A DNA stretch of 64,000 nucleotides, from positions 6,138,001 through 6,202,000 of the forward strand of contig JARUPY010000085.1 in NCBI GenBank assembly GCA_029817715.1. Direction: 5' to 3'. A program made the position numbers and the translations under genes. This document shows positions 38,001 through 50,077 of this stretch, piece by piece. Every line of letters begins with the position of its first letter. Positions within the stretch are counted from its first letter, which is position 1. This stretch comes from Melastoma dodecandrum (Eukaryota > Streptophyta > Magnoliopsida > Myrtales > Melastomataceae). Under the pieces are notes generated by a model. It saw only the letters and a list, made by a program, of their open reading frames with translations, was not told where the DNA came from and ran no database searches.

Positions 38001-40611
38001 GAGTAGCTAAAAATTGTAATACTTTGTCTACCTCCACAGCTAAAACCCACTCCCCCCAGTTCTAGTAGCTTTCTTTTGAACTGAATAAGTAAGGTGGGTG
38101 GGAAGTATCCCCTGTTAGGAAAAAATGCATCTAACAATGGAAGCCAAATTTGACTTTAACTCTATGGCTTCCTTTCCTTTTAGCATTTGCTGGTATGTAT
38201 ACTTAAAGATGCACTATTTTTCTTTCCAGCGTGCATCGGACTATTTATCCCCACATCTGAAAGACACTGCTGCCTTAATGCATCTACACGCTTATTGGGC
38301 CCGCTTGGAGACAAAGTTGGGGAATGATATAGCTGCAGCACGTGCAGTTTGGGAGAGCTTTCTCAAGACCAGGTTTTAAGAGCATAATCAAACTGAGAGA
38401 GTTATTCCCATGCAATACCTTTTCATTTTTGTGCTCATTCTTAGCCACAGGGCTTTTGGTGTAGTGGCTCGATGTTGGAAGCTTGGCGTGGTTACATCAC
38501 TATGGAGATTGAACTTGGAAATATTGGCAATGCCAGATCTATTTTCAAAAGATGCTATAGTAAGAGATTTCCTGGGGTAGGATCAGAGGTATGCATTCAC
38601 CCGTACTGTTTTCCCTTCGTAATAACCCAGTAAGATAGGATTTTTTTTATCAAAGAAATCAAGTGGCCGAGTGTAGGTGCTACAGAAAATTGCTCTATTG
38701 ACGGCATCTTGATGGAATCTTCATAGTGTGAAGTTAACCTCTTTGTATAAGGACTATGATTAGATGTAGATCTGCTCACCTTTTCCATACCTCACCCCCC
38801 ACCAAGCAGAGCTTCACTAGGGATGCAGTAATTTATTATTAATCTTCCGTCATCCTAATAAACCTTGTAAGTTTTGGCTCCTTGGCAAGACCTCGTATTG
38901 TGTGCCAAGGTTTCAAGATATAGAGTGTATGGTAAAACTTCTTTGTGGGACTATTTTAGGGAAAAGGCTGTATGGCCTGACGGTTAATCTGAAGATTGGA
39001 TTGTTGCACTAGGCAACTCTAGGTGCTTATGATTTTTTCATTGATGGTATTCAATCTATCAACATAATATGTATATCATAACAATACAAGTTTGAACTGG
39101 GCATTAACATTCTCGTATAAATAACTTCAGGATATATGCAATTCCTGGTTACGGTTTGAGCGCGAATATGGGACACTAGAAGAATTTGACCTTGCATTAC
39201 AAAAGGTATGCCTTTCTCTCTCTGTGTTGTTTTTTTACCTCATCTGCCAGTTGGAATCATGATAGTTTGTCAACTTGATTTGTGTGGATGCTCTGTTTTT
39301 TTATCGTGTTTAATGTGATTCTATAGGGCTCAAATTATCGTGTTCAATGTGATTCTGTAAAGATGGTTCACTTCATATTTTTCTTGGAGCTGTTAAACTT
39401 CTATCTGAGATCCTTTTCCGATGGGTTTTTTGCCAATCAGGTGAGGCCTCGTCTTAAAGAGTTGGAGTTATTTGCTTTGCAACAAGGGCCATCAGAAGCG
39501 GATCAACTGGAAAATGCTGCTAAGAAGAGTGCTCGAGAAAAGAGGAAGTCAAACGTAGATGTATATAGTGAAAATCCTCCAGCAAAGCGTCAGAAAGAGA
39601 TCCCAAAAAGTAGTTCAAAAGGGAAACATAAGAACACGACAGACAAAGTGGTCAATTCAGATGACGTGCCAGCCAAAAAACCAGAGGATTGGATTGGGAA
39701 AACGAAAGAGCCAGAGCTAAAGGACGACTCTGGCAAAAAATCTAAAACATTTACAGATCAGTGCACTGCATTTGTTTCAAATATTGATCTCAAGGCATGT
39801 GGATCGCGTCTTCTCTTGTTTCTGTTTTTCTAAAGTTAGACTGAAGTCACATAGCTGAACTTATTTAGATATTTCATTCATTACAGGCAAATCAAGGCCA
39901 TCTCCAGGAGTTCTTCAGTGACGTAGGTGGAGTTACAGCGATAAGGATACTAAGGGACAAATTCACTGGGAAATCTAGGGTATCTGTCCACACTGAAAGC
40001 CTGTTGCCGGTTGCTCAGTATTCTTCCTTTTCTGTGGCAGTGAATCTCCACGTGATTGGCTTTTGTGTTGTTTTATTTTTCTCAAAAATGTGCAGGGACT
40101 TGCATATGTAGACTTTGTTGATGATAAGTACCTTGAGGCCGCTGTGGCGAAGAATAGGCAAATGCTGTTCGGAAAGAGGCTAAGCATTGCACGCTCGGAT
40201 CCTAAGAAAGGCAGAAAGGAATCTGCAGGCCGCAGCACCAATGCTGAAGCCGGTAAGCATTTCGACACCCATCCTAGGGTCGTTCAAAGGGGAGCACGCC
40301 ATTGTATTCTCCTCTGCTGAATCGGTAATGCAGGTGGCGCCGGTGACCAATCTAACACCAATAATGGGGAACCCTCGTCTGCAATACCAGGGAATAGTCC
40401 ACGGGATTCCAAGGGTAAGGGTCCCGGGATATCGAGATTTGCTCCGAGCAGGAACAATGAGCAAGTCCAGCTGAAAGGTAGGAACACCTTTGCCATGCCG
40501 AGAAGCGTCAAACCGTTGGGCTGGTCATTGACTGCACCGAGGGACGACGCGCCTAGGGACGAGAAGCCGAAATCCAACGACGAGTTCCGACAGATGCTTT
40601 TCAAGAAATGA
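35037..40611 (+). CDS. SART3/Prp24-type U6 snRNP recycling factor (EMB140-like)
   Basis: Sixteen exons (35037-35258, 35681-35814, 36036-36093, 36164-36379, 36588-36863, 36968-37102, 37179-37304, 37608-37652, 37754-37861, 38230-38372, 38465-38588, 39131-39205, 39441-39794, 39887-39979, 40096-40252, 40334-40611) join to 847 residues. After an acidic Asp/Ser/Glu-repeat N-terminus come HAT half-TPR repeats (PLTPTMWQEWARDE, SIPLWLDYINFF, KIWEAYREFEQA, DLWFGYTRFMD, LWVGYMLCLER, LHAYWARLE, MLEAWRGYITMEIE). A Lys-rich linker and one RRM follow (CTAFVSNIDLK, LAYVDFVDDKYLEAAV). The end, SNDEFRQMLFKK, is the LSm-binding tail of SART3/Prp24. It helps re-anneal U4 and U6 snRNAs. The human protein has two RRMs; only one is visible here. 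One intron (39795-39886) has a GC donor. Confidence 0.92.
35828..35899 (+). repeat. 36-bp intronic tandem duplication
   Basis: Two copies of a CTACTTTTTCCTGTTCC...CGA unit (35828-35863 and 35864-35899), about three mismatches apart, within the intron after exon 2 of the SART3-like gene. Confidence 0.8.
39305..39362 (+). repeat. Short intronic direct repeat
   Basis: The block TTATCGTGTTYAATGTGATTCT occurs twice in the intron before exon 13 of the SART3-like gene, about 34 bp apart with one substitution. Confidence 0.6.
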
Positions 40612-40739
40612 TACGGAAAGTGGCTACCCCTCCCCTTAACTGTAGTTTGGAACACAGTTTCTGTCCCCTTAACCTCCTCTGGCTGGTTTGAACGCAACAA
40701 GAATTTTGGCGAAGAGAAATATGAAAAAAAAATGGCAAC

Positions 40740-41060
40740 GTCTTGTATTCGGGCTTGAGCTTCTCTAAATGGGCTTATGAGGCCCAAGAGGGATTTGCTT
40801 CAATGGGCTGAAATGCGAATGTCCTTGGGTCATCCAACCCTCAGTTTCGGATCCCGTTTTCTTAATTTTAGGCCTCAATTATTTATTATGCCTATCTCCC
40901 CTCCTTGATTAAAAATTTTAATTTGGCAAAAAAGCCTTCAGTGATGAGGGCCTCGTTTGGGCCCAATCTACCGAACGAGGCCGAGACCCAGAAACCAAGC
41001 CCACCAATCATATTCGGGTCGGGTCGGGTTTGTCTAGCTCAAACCCTAAACCCCCAGGTG
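40740..41060 (+). promoter_or_regulatory. Site-II and telo-box promoter of the L7/L12 gene
   Basis: Repeated GGGCTT/GGCCCA/TGGGCT motifs (about 40769, 40781, 40804, 40958) are followed by AAACCCTAAACCC at 41041. Site II elements with a telo-box are the classic promoter pair of plant ribosomal-protein and mitochondrial genes, in keeping with the L7/L12 locus downstream. A 5'-UTR intron probably separates this from the start codon at 41565. Confidence 0.55.
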
Positions 41061-41564
41061 AGCTGCCCCGGACGGACTTCCGTCCCTCTCGGTCTCGAAT
41101 CCCCCACCGTCCACGAAGGTAATCTTTTCGTCCGATGATCCCGTTTTGGTGCTAGGGTTTGATTCTGATTCCGGGTTTGATGTTGGTTGGTATGTATGCC
41201 AAAAATGGTTTTCCTCGTCTGGACAAGATTGATTTCCCGTATAAATGAAGGGGATTTGGGATGGTCGCCGATTTGGGTGGAATTGGTATGGGATTGTCGC
41301 TGTGACATCCCCGATCTGTTTTTGAAACTTTGTGGTTGGATTCTTTTATTGTCGTTTGCGGAATGTGATTAGGAGGGGCAGAATGATCCCTTCTTTTTGT
41401 AAGTTTCGTTGGTTTCTGATTCACCTCCGCCTCCCCTGTTTTCTCTTCTGTTTCAGATTCCGCACAACCAGGAGGAATCACGTGATTTGTCTGAATTCAA
41501 GTCCTTGGCGAGAAATGCTTGACTGTGTTTTGGCGGTAATTGTGTTCTCGGTTGGGCGAGAAGG

Positions 41565-42152
41565 ATGGCGCTGAATGTGATTTTCAAATCTAGACGTGTT
41601 CACACGGGGATCAGATGTGTGACGGGACCCTTGCAGTCAGGTCCTTCCAGCATGATTTTGTCCCGAGAGACCCCTAGGCGAAACCCAAGAAGTATAAGTA
41701 CCCGCTCTTTTATGATCCTCATGGCCCCAGACCCGCCCCTTTGAATAAGATTGTGGAGCTTGCCGAGCGAATAGCTGCCCTGACGCCCGAAGATCGCTTT
41801 CTCATTGGACCAGCTCTTCGGGACAAGCTCAGGCACCCTAAGATCAGCCTATTTCGTCGAAGGAATGTATGTGGGTAGTACACAAGGTGGGGGCGCCGGA
41901 GCCGGAGCGGCCAAGGTCGAGGAAAAGAAGGCGGAGAAAACCGCTTTCGACGTGAAGCTGGAAAAGTTTGACGCAACCGCGAAGATCAAGGTGATCAAAG
42001 AAGTGAGGGCATTTACGAACCTAGGGTTGAAGGAGGCAAAGGAACTTGTAGAGAAGGCGCCAGTGGTGTTGAAGCAAGGTGTTACCAAAGAGGAGGCAAA
42101 TGACGTAATGGAGAAGATAAAGGCTGCGGGGGGCGTCGCAGTTATGGAGTGA
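41565..42152 (+). pseudogene. Mitochondrial ribosomal protein L7/L12, frameshifted
   Basis: The frame from ATG 41565 gives MALNVIFKSRRVHTGIRC, a mitochondrial-targeting-like leader. The middle is in another frame and reads [35 protein letters not shown] and [14 protein letters not shown]. The last part returns to the first frame: FVEGMYVGS, a Gly/Ala hinge, [38 protein letters not shown] and AGGVAVME to the stop. This is the L7/L12 stalk protein of the mitochondrial ribosome. The family reading frame is lost near 41670-41680 and recovered near 41855-41862; the two shifts cancel. A 60-codon product would end early if unspliced. Either a young pseudogene or two base errors. Confidence 0.75.
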
Positions 42153-44529
42153 CAGGGAGCATTGTTGAATTTTGGTGTAGGTGTACAAGTGGGTGTTGTA
42201 GAATCCACATTTGACATTGGGAGGGAGTGGCTCTTTTTCTTGTGATATCTTTTTTAACCCATTGGCAATCTCTTAGAGATGGAATTGATGTGTCAGATAC
42301 AGGGAAAGAAATGATTTTTACTCACGCTGGTATAGCCACTTGAGGAGGTTAGAAGTTACGAGAGGGTGGCCAGGCGGAGGAGACAGAAAATAAGAAGAAG
42401 AAGAAGGAGAAATGAAGTAGAGAAAGGGAGTGGAGGATGGAAGAAGAAGAAGAAGAAGAAGAAGAAGAAGAAGAAGAAGAAAAGAAGAAGAAGAAAAGAA
42501 GAAGAAGGTGAGGTTTTGGAAGAATGGCTCTTATCTTATTATTCCTGCTTTGCAATCCCTCTCTATATATATAGACTACAATCGAAAACAGGTTTCGGGT
42601 AATTTTGCAGCACCCAGAAGAGCTTCTCACATTTTTTCTTTTGTCCTTTTCTTGGCTGTCTTGTGGTGGATCGGATCCACCGGCGGGCCGGCAGTTCTTT
42701 TCAGATGCAGACACGACTACTGGGCTCAAAGTTTCAAGGCCCAGGCTCATTACATATTCCACACCACTCTATATGCATGCCTCACTATTTTTGCCAAATT
42801 TAGCATGTGGCATGTCCGGTTTATGCTGTGGCTGGTGATGGTATTAGTATACATTAATTAACCGAAGAACGTCTGATCAATGACCGGCCACCGACAGTCA
42901 GATCCTGGCAGGAAGCTACTAAGGCAACAATTACATCTGAACAAGACCACATAACCTTTGGATCAGTCCTTACAGTTATTCCTCGACCATTTTTTTTTGT
43001 CAACAGTCAAATCAAAGCTTGCTTTTGGCGACACCCAAGTTCCAGTGCCATTACCAAACTCGTTTACCTTCAGTTGTGTGTGTCTGGGGGACAGACACAA
43101 CACTTCCTCTGCCCCTCTCTGTCTGGTTGTCCCACCGTGTAAAAGACAAATCAACCATCAACTGTTACTACTTACTATTCTCATTGTTTAATTTATTATC
43201 CCCCATTTCCGCAAGAAAACGCACCAAAAAAACACCATCATCATCACCATCCCCGTCGACCAGACCCAGAAACCAAATCCCCAGAAAGTCTGCTCAACTG
43301 GGAAGTCGTAAATTTTGGTCTTTGTCGGGGTCAAACCGAGCCAAACCCATCTCTTGCTTGTAAAGATTCGATTTTTATTCTCCCCCGGATAATTGCCTCG
43401 TCGTCTTCTGTGATTTGGTAGTAAGTTTTACTGTACGTATTGTATTTTGTGGATGTTCAGTTTCCCGATCCGAGGTTAGGGGTTTTCTGGGTTTGGATCT
43501 CGATTCCTCACAGTGGGGGGTTGTCGGGCTGTTGATTTTCGGGGAGGGCGTTTTGCTTTTTTTTTTTTTTTTTGGGATTTGAAGTTCGGGGTTGTTGTGC
43601 GAGTCCTCGCGGAGGCTAGACTGGTTGGTGTAACTTGATGTATTGAGTTAGGGGAGGTTTAATTTTGGAAACTAATGGGGGATGTTTTGCGCTAGTGATC
43701 AATGAGATGTGGTTATCGCTCAGACCTGGGTACCAAGATTCCTGATTTGTTAGGGTTTATGAGGCATGAGAACGGCCTATTTGGAAAACAATAGTTTGAT
43801 ATTGATTGAAGGCCGGACTTGATTTCTTGATGTCGTAGTGGTTTCTCGATTCGACTGGAGTGGGATATTTGGGTCCGTCACTTAATATTGAAGGATGGTT
43901 TGAGCTTTTCGCTCGAATTCAATGGTGAGATTGCTCATTTGATAATTCGGCGATGATGTGTTCGAGCCATAAGTACGGCCTGTTTGTAAATACTTACACG
44001 GAAAAGCTGTGGATGTATTTGACCACCCGCCTCCACTGACTATGGTGGGCTTTGTATGTCAGGGATGCTCGTTTCATTTGGATTACATGGTATTATCTTG
44101 GTATTCGTCTTGTATTGCTCTCTTCCAGCAGAAATGGATCCTTGTATTCTAGGGAACAACTTTTTGCGTGAGATCTTGGGATTAAGGCCCTTTAGGAAAA
44201 TAAACATGGATTTTAATGCAGTCAAGGATGGTTATTTAAGGTGTGAAAGGAGTACATGGGATTTCATTTTGTCCATTTCTCTTGCACAATACATAAAACG
44301 TGATTCTGTCGTGTCTCTAATTAATTTATCTGCTGTTTTGTCTGACACTTGTCAATCAGTTCTTTCACACATTGCTTGATGCAGACTGCGAACTTTCTTT
44401 TCTCTTTTTTACTTTCTAGTGTGTATGAATTTGTCGATTGGTGATTAATTACCTGTATATTTTCTTTTCTTTGAGACTCTAGCTTTTCCCTACGGAGAGG
44501 GTAGATTACCTGTTGTTGCCCAATCGGGC
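42153..44529. other. Spacer and ARF 5' region
   Basis: Begins with the L7/L12 3' flank and a GAA/GAAG microsatellite (about 42437-42507). CA- and CT-rich leader-like sequence appears from about 43190, and a long T run lies near 43555-43575. The right half probably holds the promoter and 5'-untranslated exons or introns of the auxin response factor. No coding gene recognised. Confidence 0.5.
42437..42510 (+). repeat. GAA trinucleotide microsatellite
   Basis: More than 20 GAA/GAAG-type units in a polypurine stretch downstream of the L7/L12 locus. Poly-Lys and poly-Glu frames here are artefacts of the repeat. Confidence 0.9.
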
Positions 44530-47500
44530 ATGGAGTTGGCGCCTTCTTACGAGCCACCCTCTGAAGTAATTCAAGGTTTGGATTCTTCTATGTGATTGTG
44601 ATGGTCTTGTATTTTCTTTGTTTTAATGCTGGGGTCTTGACTTGAGTTTTCACAATTGCACCGATGCAGCTTGATAAAAAATTTTCTTTGATTTACGGAG
44701 GGGTTTGTGATGGTTGAGAAATTGAGAAGAAGTTAATCTGGCCCAATTTCTTTGCCGCTTCTGGCTATTTCCTGAGACCATGGAAGGAGGCAGCCTAATC
44801 AATGATATTTGCTTTTATGGAATTAGGCATGACGTTTTCTTGACCAGTTCTAAATTTCTTATGTTGCTCAATTATGGTAAATAAACCAATCACCCTCAAA
44901 GGGCTTTAGTTTCTGGTCAGTAATTTCATAGCACGTGGAATATGTGTGGTTGTTGAAGTAAGGTCATGGTTAGCAGTTAACATTTGTACACTAGACACTG
45001 GAATTCCATTGCAGAAACAGTTCCTTTTTGTTTTCCTGTGGAACTATCTGTGTTGAGTATTTTGAATGATTTGTTTCCCAAGCCTGATTTTTTATTTTAG
45101 TAAAAAAAATACTTGGTTTATTGTCATTTTTCCAGTGTCGGTTTGCTTTTCTCCATTATCTTTCTCTTTTCTTTTTGGTTTGCTGCCTCCTAGGTCCAAT
45201 GGCAGTTGGTGAAGCTCTGTACACAGAATTATGGCATGCTTGTGCTGGCCCTCTTGTCACAGTTCCTCGTGTAGGGGAGCGTGTTTATTACTTCCCGCAA
45301 GGTCATATGGAACATGTATGGTAGAATCAATATTCAATAATTATCTAATCATTGGTACTCCATTTTCACACATACATTTTCTGTTTCTTAGTTATGATAT
45401 CCAGCTGTTTTTCATTGTTTGGACAGCTCGAGGGATCAATGGATCAGGGTTGGGTGCAGCAGATGCCTTCCTTCGATTTACCGTATAAAATCCTATGTCG
45501 TGTGATAGGTGTCAAGCTCAAGGTGAATATCATGTAATTGTGTCTTATGATTCTCTGTGAGATTATTTTACTTAAATGGCTTTTTGTGTTGAGAGTTGAG
45601 ACGGGTCTTGTTATATCCATTTTGTTGAAAGATCTATTTATGGAGAAAATACAAGCATGTGCTTTGCCTCTTTATTCTTCTAATTTAAAAAATCATGGCT
45701 GTTAGGCTGAGCCAGAGACTGATGAAGTGTATGCTCAAATGACTTTGCTGCCTGAGCATGATGTAAGTGATTTTCTCTTCTTTGAGAATTTTTATTTCTT
45801 GTGGTGGAGTCTGGTGAGCCTCTATGAGTTGTGGTACTCGCAAGAAGTCTACCACTCAAAATTCTGTGGGAAAGTTTGAGTTTTACTCAATTCTGTCATA
45901 TGTGCTCTTTCCTTTCATGGTCTGACTAATTCTCATTTATTTATTGGGTTTAGCAATCTGAACTCCTAGTCCCAGATCCTCCTGCATCCGATGTAGTGAA
46001 GTGCAGAGTTTCTTCTTTCTGCAAGACGCTTACTGCTTCAGATACAAGTACTCATGGAGGATTCTCTGTTTTGCGAAGACATGCTGAAGAGTGTCTACCG
46101 CCATTGGTAAATTTATCAGGATTCCTTTTTCATGAGTGGTATACGGAATTGTCTCGGTATCTTGTGACAGGGTTTCTTTTCAAAAAATTCAATCTGTTTG
46201 CTTTTCCAGGATATGAATCTACAGCCCCCGTGGCAGGAGTTGACTGCAAGTGATCTTCATGGCAATGAATGGCGTTTTCGCCATATTTTCAGAGGTTAGC
46301 TTACTATGAGGAGAAATAGTAATTTTTTGTGGATATTATTATGTTAGACAATTAAAGAAAAGGTACCTGTAGAGTAGTGATCAAAACAGTTGGATTGTGT
46401 AGGTTGGGTTGTTTTAAATGAGCATGCCAGCTTCAGCGGGCCTAGAAGCCTCTTTAAGGAGCCATTATTAGAAAATTACGGTCGAATTACATATTCTGCT
46501 TACTTGTCGCTAAATCGAGTCCTTCACAGGTCAACCTCGGCGCCACTTGCTTACTACTGGCTGGAGTGTCTTTGTGAGTGCCAAGAAATTGGTTGCTGGA
46601 GATGCTTTCATATTCTTGAGGCAAGCTTTTACTTATTCATTCTGAAATATCCCTGCCTCCATATATTGATATGTGTGTGGTTTCAGGGGTGAGAACGGAA
46701 AGCTGTGTGTTGGTGTGAGGAGAGTGATGAGACAACTGAGTAATAAGCCGTCTTCCGTAATATCTAGTCAAAGCATGCATCTTGGTCTTCTGGCATCTGC
46801 ATCCCATGCCCTTTCCAGCCATACAATTTTTTCCGTTTTCTATAAGCCAAGGTGACTTTATTATCACATTCTTTTTTTTTTGTGTTTCACTAGTAGTTGC
46901 TTAAAATTCTTCAATTATGCTATTTGGAAGCTGGATTGCTGAAAATCTGTTGATTCTTGTCAGGACAAGTAGCTCTGAGTATGTCATTAGCGTGAATAGG
47001 TACCTTGAAGCTCAAAGAAACAAGCTTTCTCTAGGAATGAGATTCAAAATGAAATTTGAGGGCGACGAAGGCCCCGAGAGAAGGTATCGATGAACATAGG
47101 GTTGGATGTATTTGTATTCAGTTTGGACACAATGTGCTGATTTTCATTATCGGTTTTGATCTCATCTGTAAGAAAGTCATCTTCTCAGCTGAGGAATCTT
47201 CTGTCGGTTATGCAGGTTTAGTGGCACAATTGTTGGCATTGAAGAAGGTCGTTCATCTGCATGGACTGATTCCGAGTGGAGGTGCTTAAAGGTTGACAGC
47301 AACTCTTTCTGATATCTGGGACACAAAACCATAGAGCTTGTACATCTTTATGTCACCCTAGACTTGAAGGAAAAAAATATATTTTTTAACTTTTTCAGGT
47401 CCGATGGGACGAATCTTCATCAATAATGCGTCCTGATAGAGTGTCACCATGGGAGATCGAGCCATTCGTGGCAGAGGCTGCTTTCAATTCTCAACCCGGA

Positions 47501-48700
47501 CAAAGGATCCGGCGCCAACGCCAGTCCAGTTTCCCATCTGGGTCGGATCTCTCGATACCCGGTATGGTTTGTTTCTGACTGTCCTATGCCTAACATATAA
47601 TGGTAGATCCTGTTGATTTAACCTTCCATAACTATGTGGGAAAAATTACAGCAGGTACATTGAGGATGTCAATTGACTCTTCAGCAATTTGTTCGACTCC
47701 AACATCAAACTCTCCCAGCTTCTACAGCGGGAAAAGCCCAGTCGATACCTTACGCAGTACTTCAGCTTATTCGTCCAAAGAAGTAGGTAACATCGCCAAG
47801 TCCTCAGCACCTAGTGACAGAATACAATCTCCTGAGAAAAGACCAAGAACCACAAGCAGATGCAGACTCTTTGGTATAGAACTCCTTAACAGTGCCAACG
47901 AAGATAAATCCTTGAGCATTAAAGGCATTCATATGCGGGATGACAGATCTACTGTATCTGTGCATATTGAGTCTGACCATAACTCTGATCCGTTTAATGT
48001 TGATCGATCCAATGCTCCTTCAACGAGCAGTGAGTCTGGAAAGTTCTGCCCAACATCTAACAATGAGTCCCAGAACAGGCAAATTCGAAGTTGTATCAAG
48101 GTAATCCATGTGGGCATTGTTCGACGGTTGGTTTGATATTCTACGTCTTTCATAGTTATACAATTTGAGGATCTCTTTTTTATAAATCCAGGTTCATATG
48201 CAAGGATTTCCTGTCGGTAGGGCTGTTGATCTCTCCCGATTTCAGGGGTATGACGACCTGCTTTTAAAATTGGAAGATATGTTTGAAATTAAGGGCGAGC
48301 TTAGGGGATCCTCGAAGAATTGGCAGGTTGTTTACACCGATGATGAAGATGATAGGATGATGGTCGGAGATGACCCGTGGCTGTAAGTGACTCTCCTCTT
48401 TTACATAAATCACAGCATGACGTGAAACAAAGTGAATGACGTGAAAATATGGGCATTGCTAGTCATTATGTTGGATGGAAGACTCAGGGATGTGAGCCTG
48501 ACAACGGTTTCCTTGTTTACAGTGAATTTTGTAGCATCGCCCGGAAGATCTTCATCTACTCGCAGGAGGAAGTCAAGAGGCTGTCTCCCAAGATAAAACT
48601 TCCGCCCAAGAAAGACGATGTTAAAGATGCAAATCCCGATAATGGCAATGGAGTAAGCATCTCTGATGACCATTCATCCATGGCCGGATCCGATCGCTAA
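44530..48700 (+). CDS. Auxin response factor (ARF9/ARF18-like repressor class)
   Basis: Fourteen coding exons (44530-44575, 45194-45315, 45427-45522, 45706-45762, 45954-46106, 46210-46294, 46530-46620, 46687-46851, 46964-47083, 47216-47291, 47399-47561, 47652-48100, 48192-48382, 48523-48700) join to 663 residues. Order: dimerisation segment ([20 protein letters not shown]), B3 DNA-binding domain ([46 protein letters not shown]), ancillary domain ([40 protein letters not shown]), a Ser-rich middle region with RCRLFGIEL, an RLFG-type repression motif, and a C-terminal PB1 domain ([33 protein letters not shown]). These nuclear proteins bind auxin response elements and pair with Aux/IAA proteins. 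The intron 46621-46686 has a GC donor. Confidence 0.93.
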
Positions 48701-49301
48701 TATCTCTGCCAAGGAGGGCAGGGATCGTTTATGTGAGAGACTTTCATTTGTATATCCATCCAAAATATGGCATCTCGAACAACAATAGCTGGGTTACTGT
48801 AGAAAGCAGTAGTGTTGTTGTTGTTGCTGCTGCTGCTAGTGGAAGAACTTTCTACTCGCTGTAGAATCTGCGAAGTACTTTAGATCCATCCCAGGGAAGA
48901 CGCTATTCTCTGTGAGATTGCGAGATAATGTTTTGTAATGGGATGGGTAATATACAGAATTTACTATAAAATCTTCCAAGATTTGTCATGTTCCCTCACC
49001 GTGCATGTGCTGATCCAACCTGCTCTCTGTCTTGACTCGAGGTCTCTGCCTAAGGGCTCCAACCATGGGCACGTTTATAACCTGCCTGCATCGAGTTTTC
49101 TCCGGATGGGTCCGCTGGTGTCGGAGTAAATAGGCTCTCCTGTGTCCTGCCCATTTGTCAAGGTGGGCCATGATGCGAGGAAGTAACGGTCCGAATTTCA
49201 AAAAGGAAGAAAAAGGCAGACGAGCACGAGGAATCATCTTAAGACAACCCTTTTCAGTTGTGTCCTAAAGGGATCGGGATCAAGATTCTGAAGCCACGTC
49301 G
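48701..49301. other. 3' flank of the ARF gene
   Basis: Contains a GTT/GCT trinucleotide stretch (about 48812-48838) in the probable ARF 3' UTR. No other coding sequence recognised. Confidence 0.5.
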
Positions 49302-49544
49302 ATGATGAAGAAAGTGGCGAGGAAGCTCAAGTTCTGGTCAAGGAAGAAGAAGCGGAAGAAGACCCGGACGACCCTGCTCCTCGCCCCTTCCTTCCCTTGC
49401 GATGACGACCTCGATCCTCATTACTTGCCTTCCGCACCGCCCCTGCCACCCTGGGTTGAAGTCGACCACGACTGTGGCAGTCACCAATTCCCAACGTTCC
49501 AAACGCCGGTTCCCTTCCAGATGCAGCCAGTTCTGTTCCACTGA
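49302..49544 (+). CDS. Short basic plant protein, unrecognised
   Basis: 80-residue frame starting MMKKVARKLKFWSRKKKRKK, a strongly basic N-terminus, followed by a Pro-rich acidic middle (CDDDLDPHYLPSAPPLPPW) and ending FQMQPVLFH. The frame closes at TGA 49542-49544. The same frame then stays open for about 96 more codons to a TAA near 49833, ending with a Gly/Cys-rich segment (LLGCLVRVGVNMFGCLFPC). So this may be the front part of a longer protein interrupted by one stop. I do not recognise the family. Confidence 0.45.
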   Translation: MMKKVARKLKFWSRKKKRKKTRTTLLLAPSFPCDDDLDPHYLPSAPPLPPWVEVDHDCGSHQFPTFQTPVPFQMQPVLFH

Positions 49545-50077
49545 AACGAAGAAGCCTCGGTTCCGATCCTTGCCGCGATCCGCCATGAGAACAAAGCGTG
49601 GAACTCTAATCGGGAGAGCGAACACAGAGTCCCAGACCCAGGTCCTGGTCCAGGTACGGCGTATGGAGCACCGGGGAACGCGGCGGAAGGACGAGGGGAA
49701 AGGGGTGGGTTGTTGGGTTGCTTAGTGAGGGTGGGAGTGAACATGTTTGGGTGTCTCTTTCCATGCCTTACCATCCGCCGGGCCCCCGTCCGCAGGCACG
49801 CCACGCCCTCCACTATCAATGAAGAAGAAGCCTAATACTTGTGTTTGGGCGCGTGCATGTATTTTCTTTCCTTTCTATTGAATTGAACAGAAATTAGGAA
49901 TTCAACTCTTTTTAAAATAAAATAATATTCATTATTTTTATAGGTTTTCTAATTTAATTAGCATGAAAACGAGGAAGCGCCGAGGAGGCGGTGGTTGTGG
50001 TTCGTCTGTTGTTTCTCTCGCTTGGAAGGTTGAGCGGGCGGCGGTAGATGAAGACGACGCCGTGGGGTATGATGACG

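Noticed and set aside
42366..42602. Poly-Lys/Arg frames over the GAA repeat
   Set aside because: Low-complexity translation of a microsatellite; no conserved sequence on either side.
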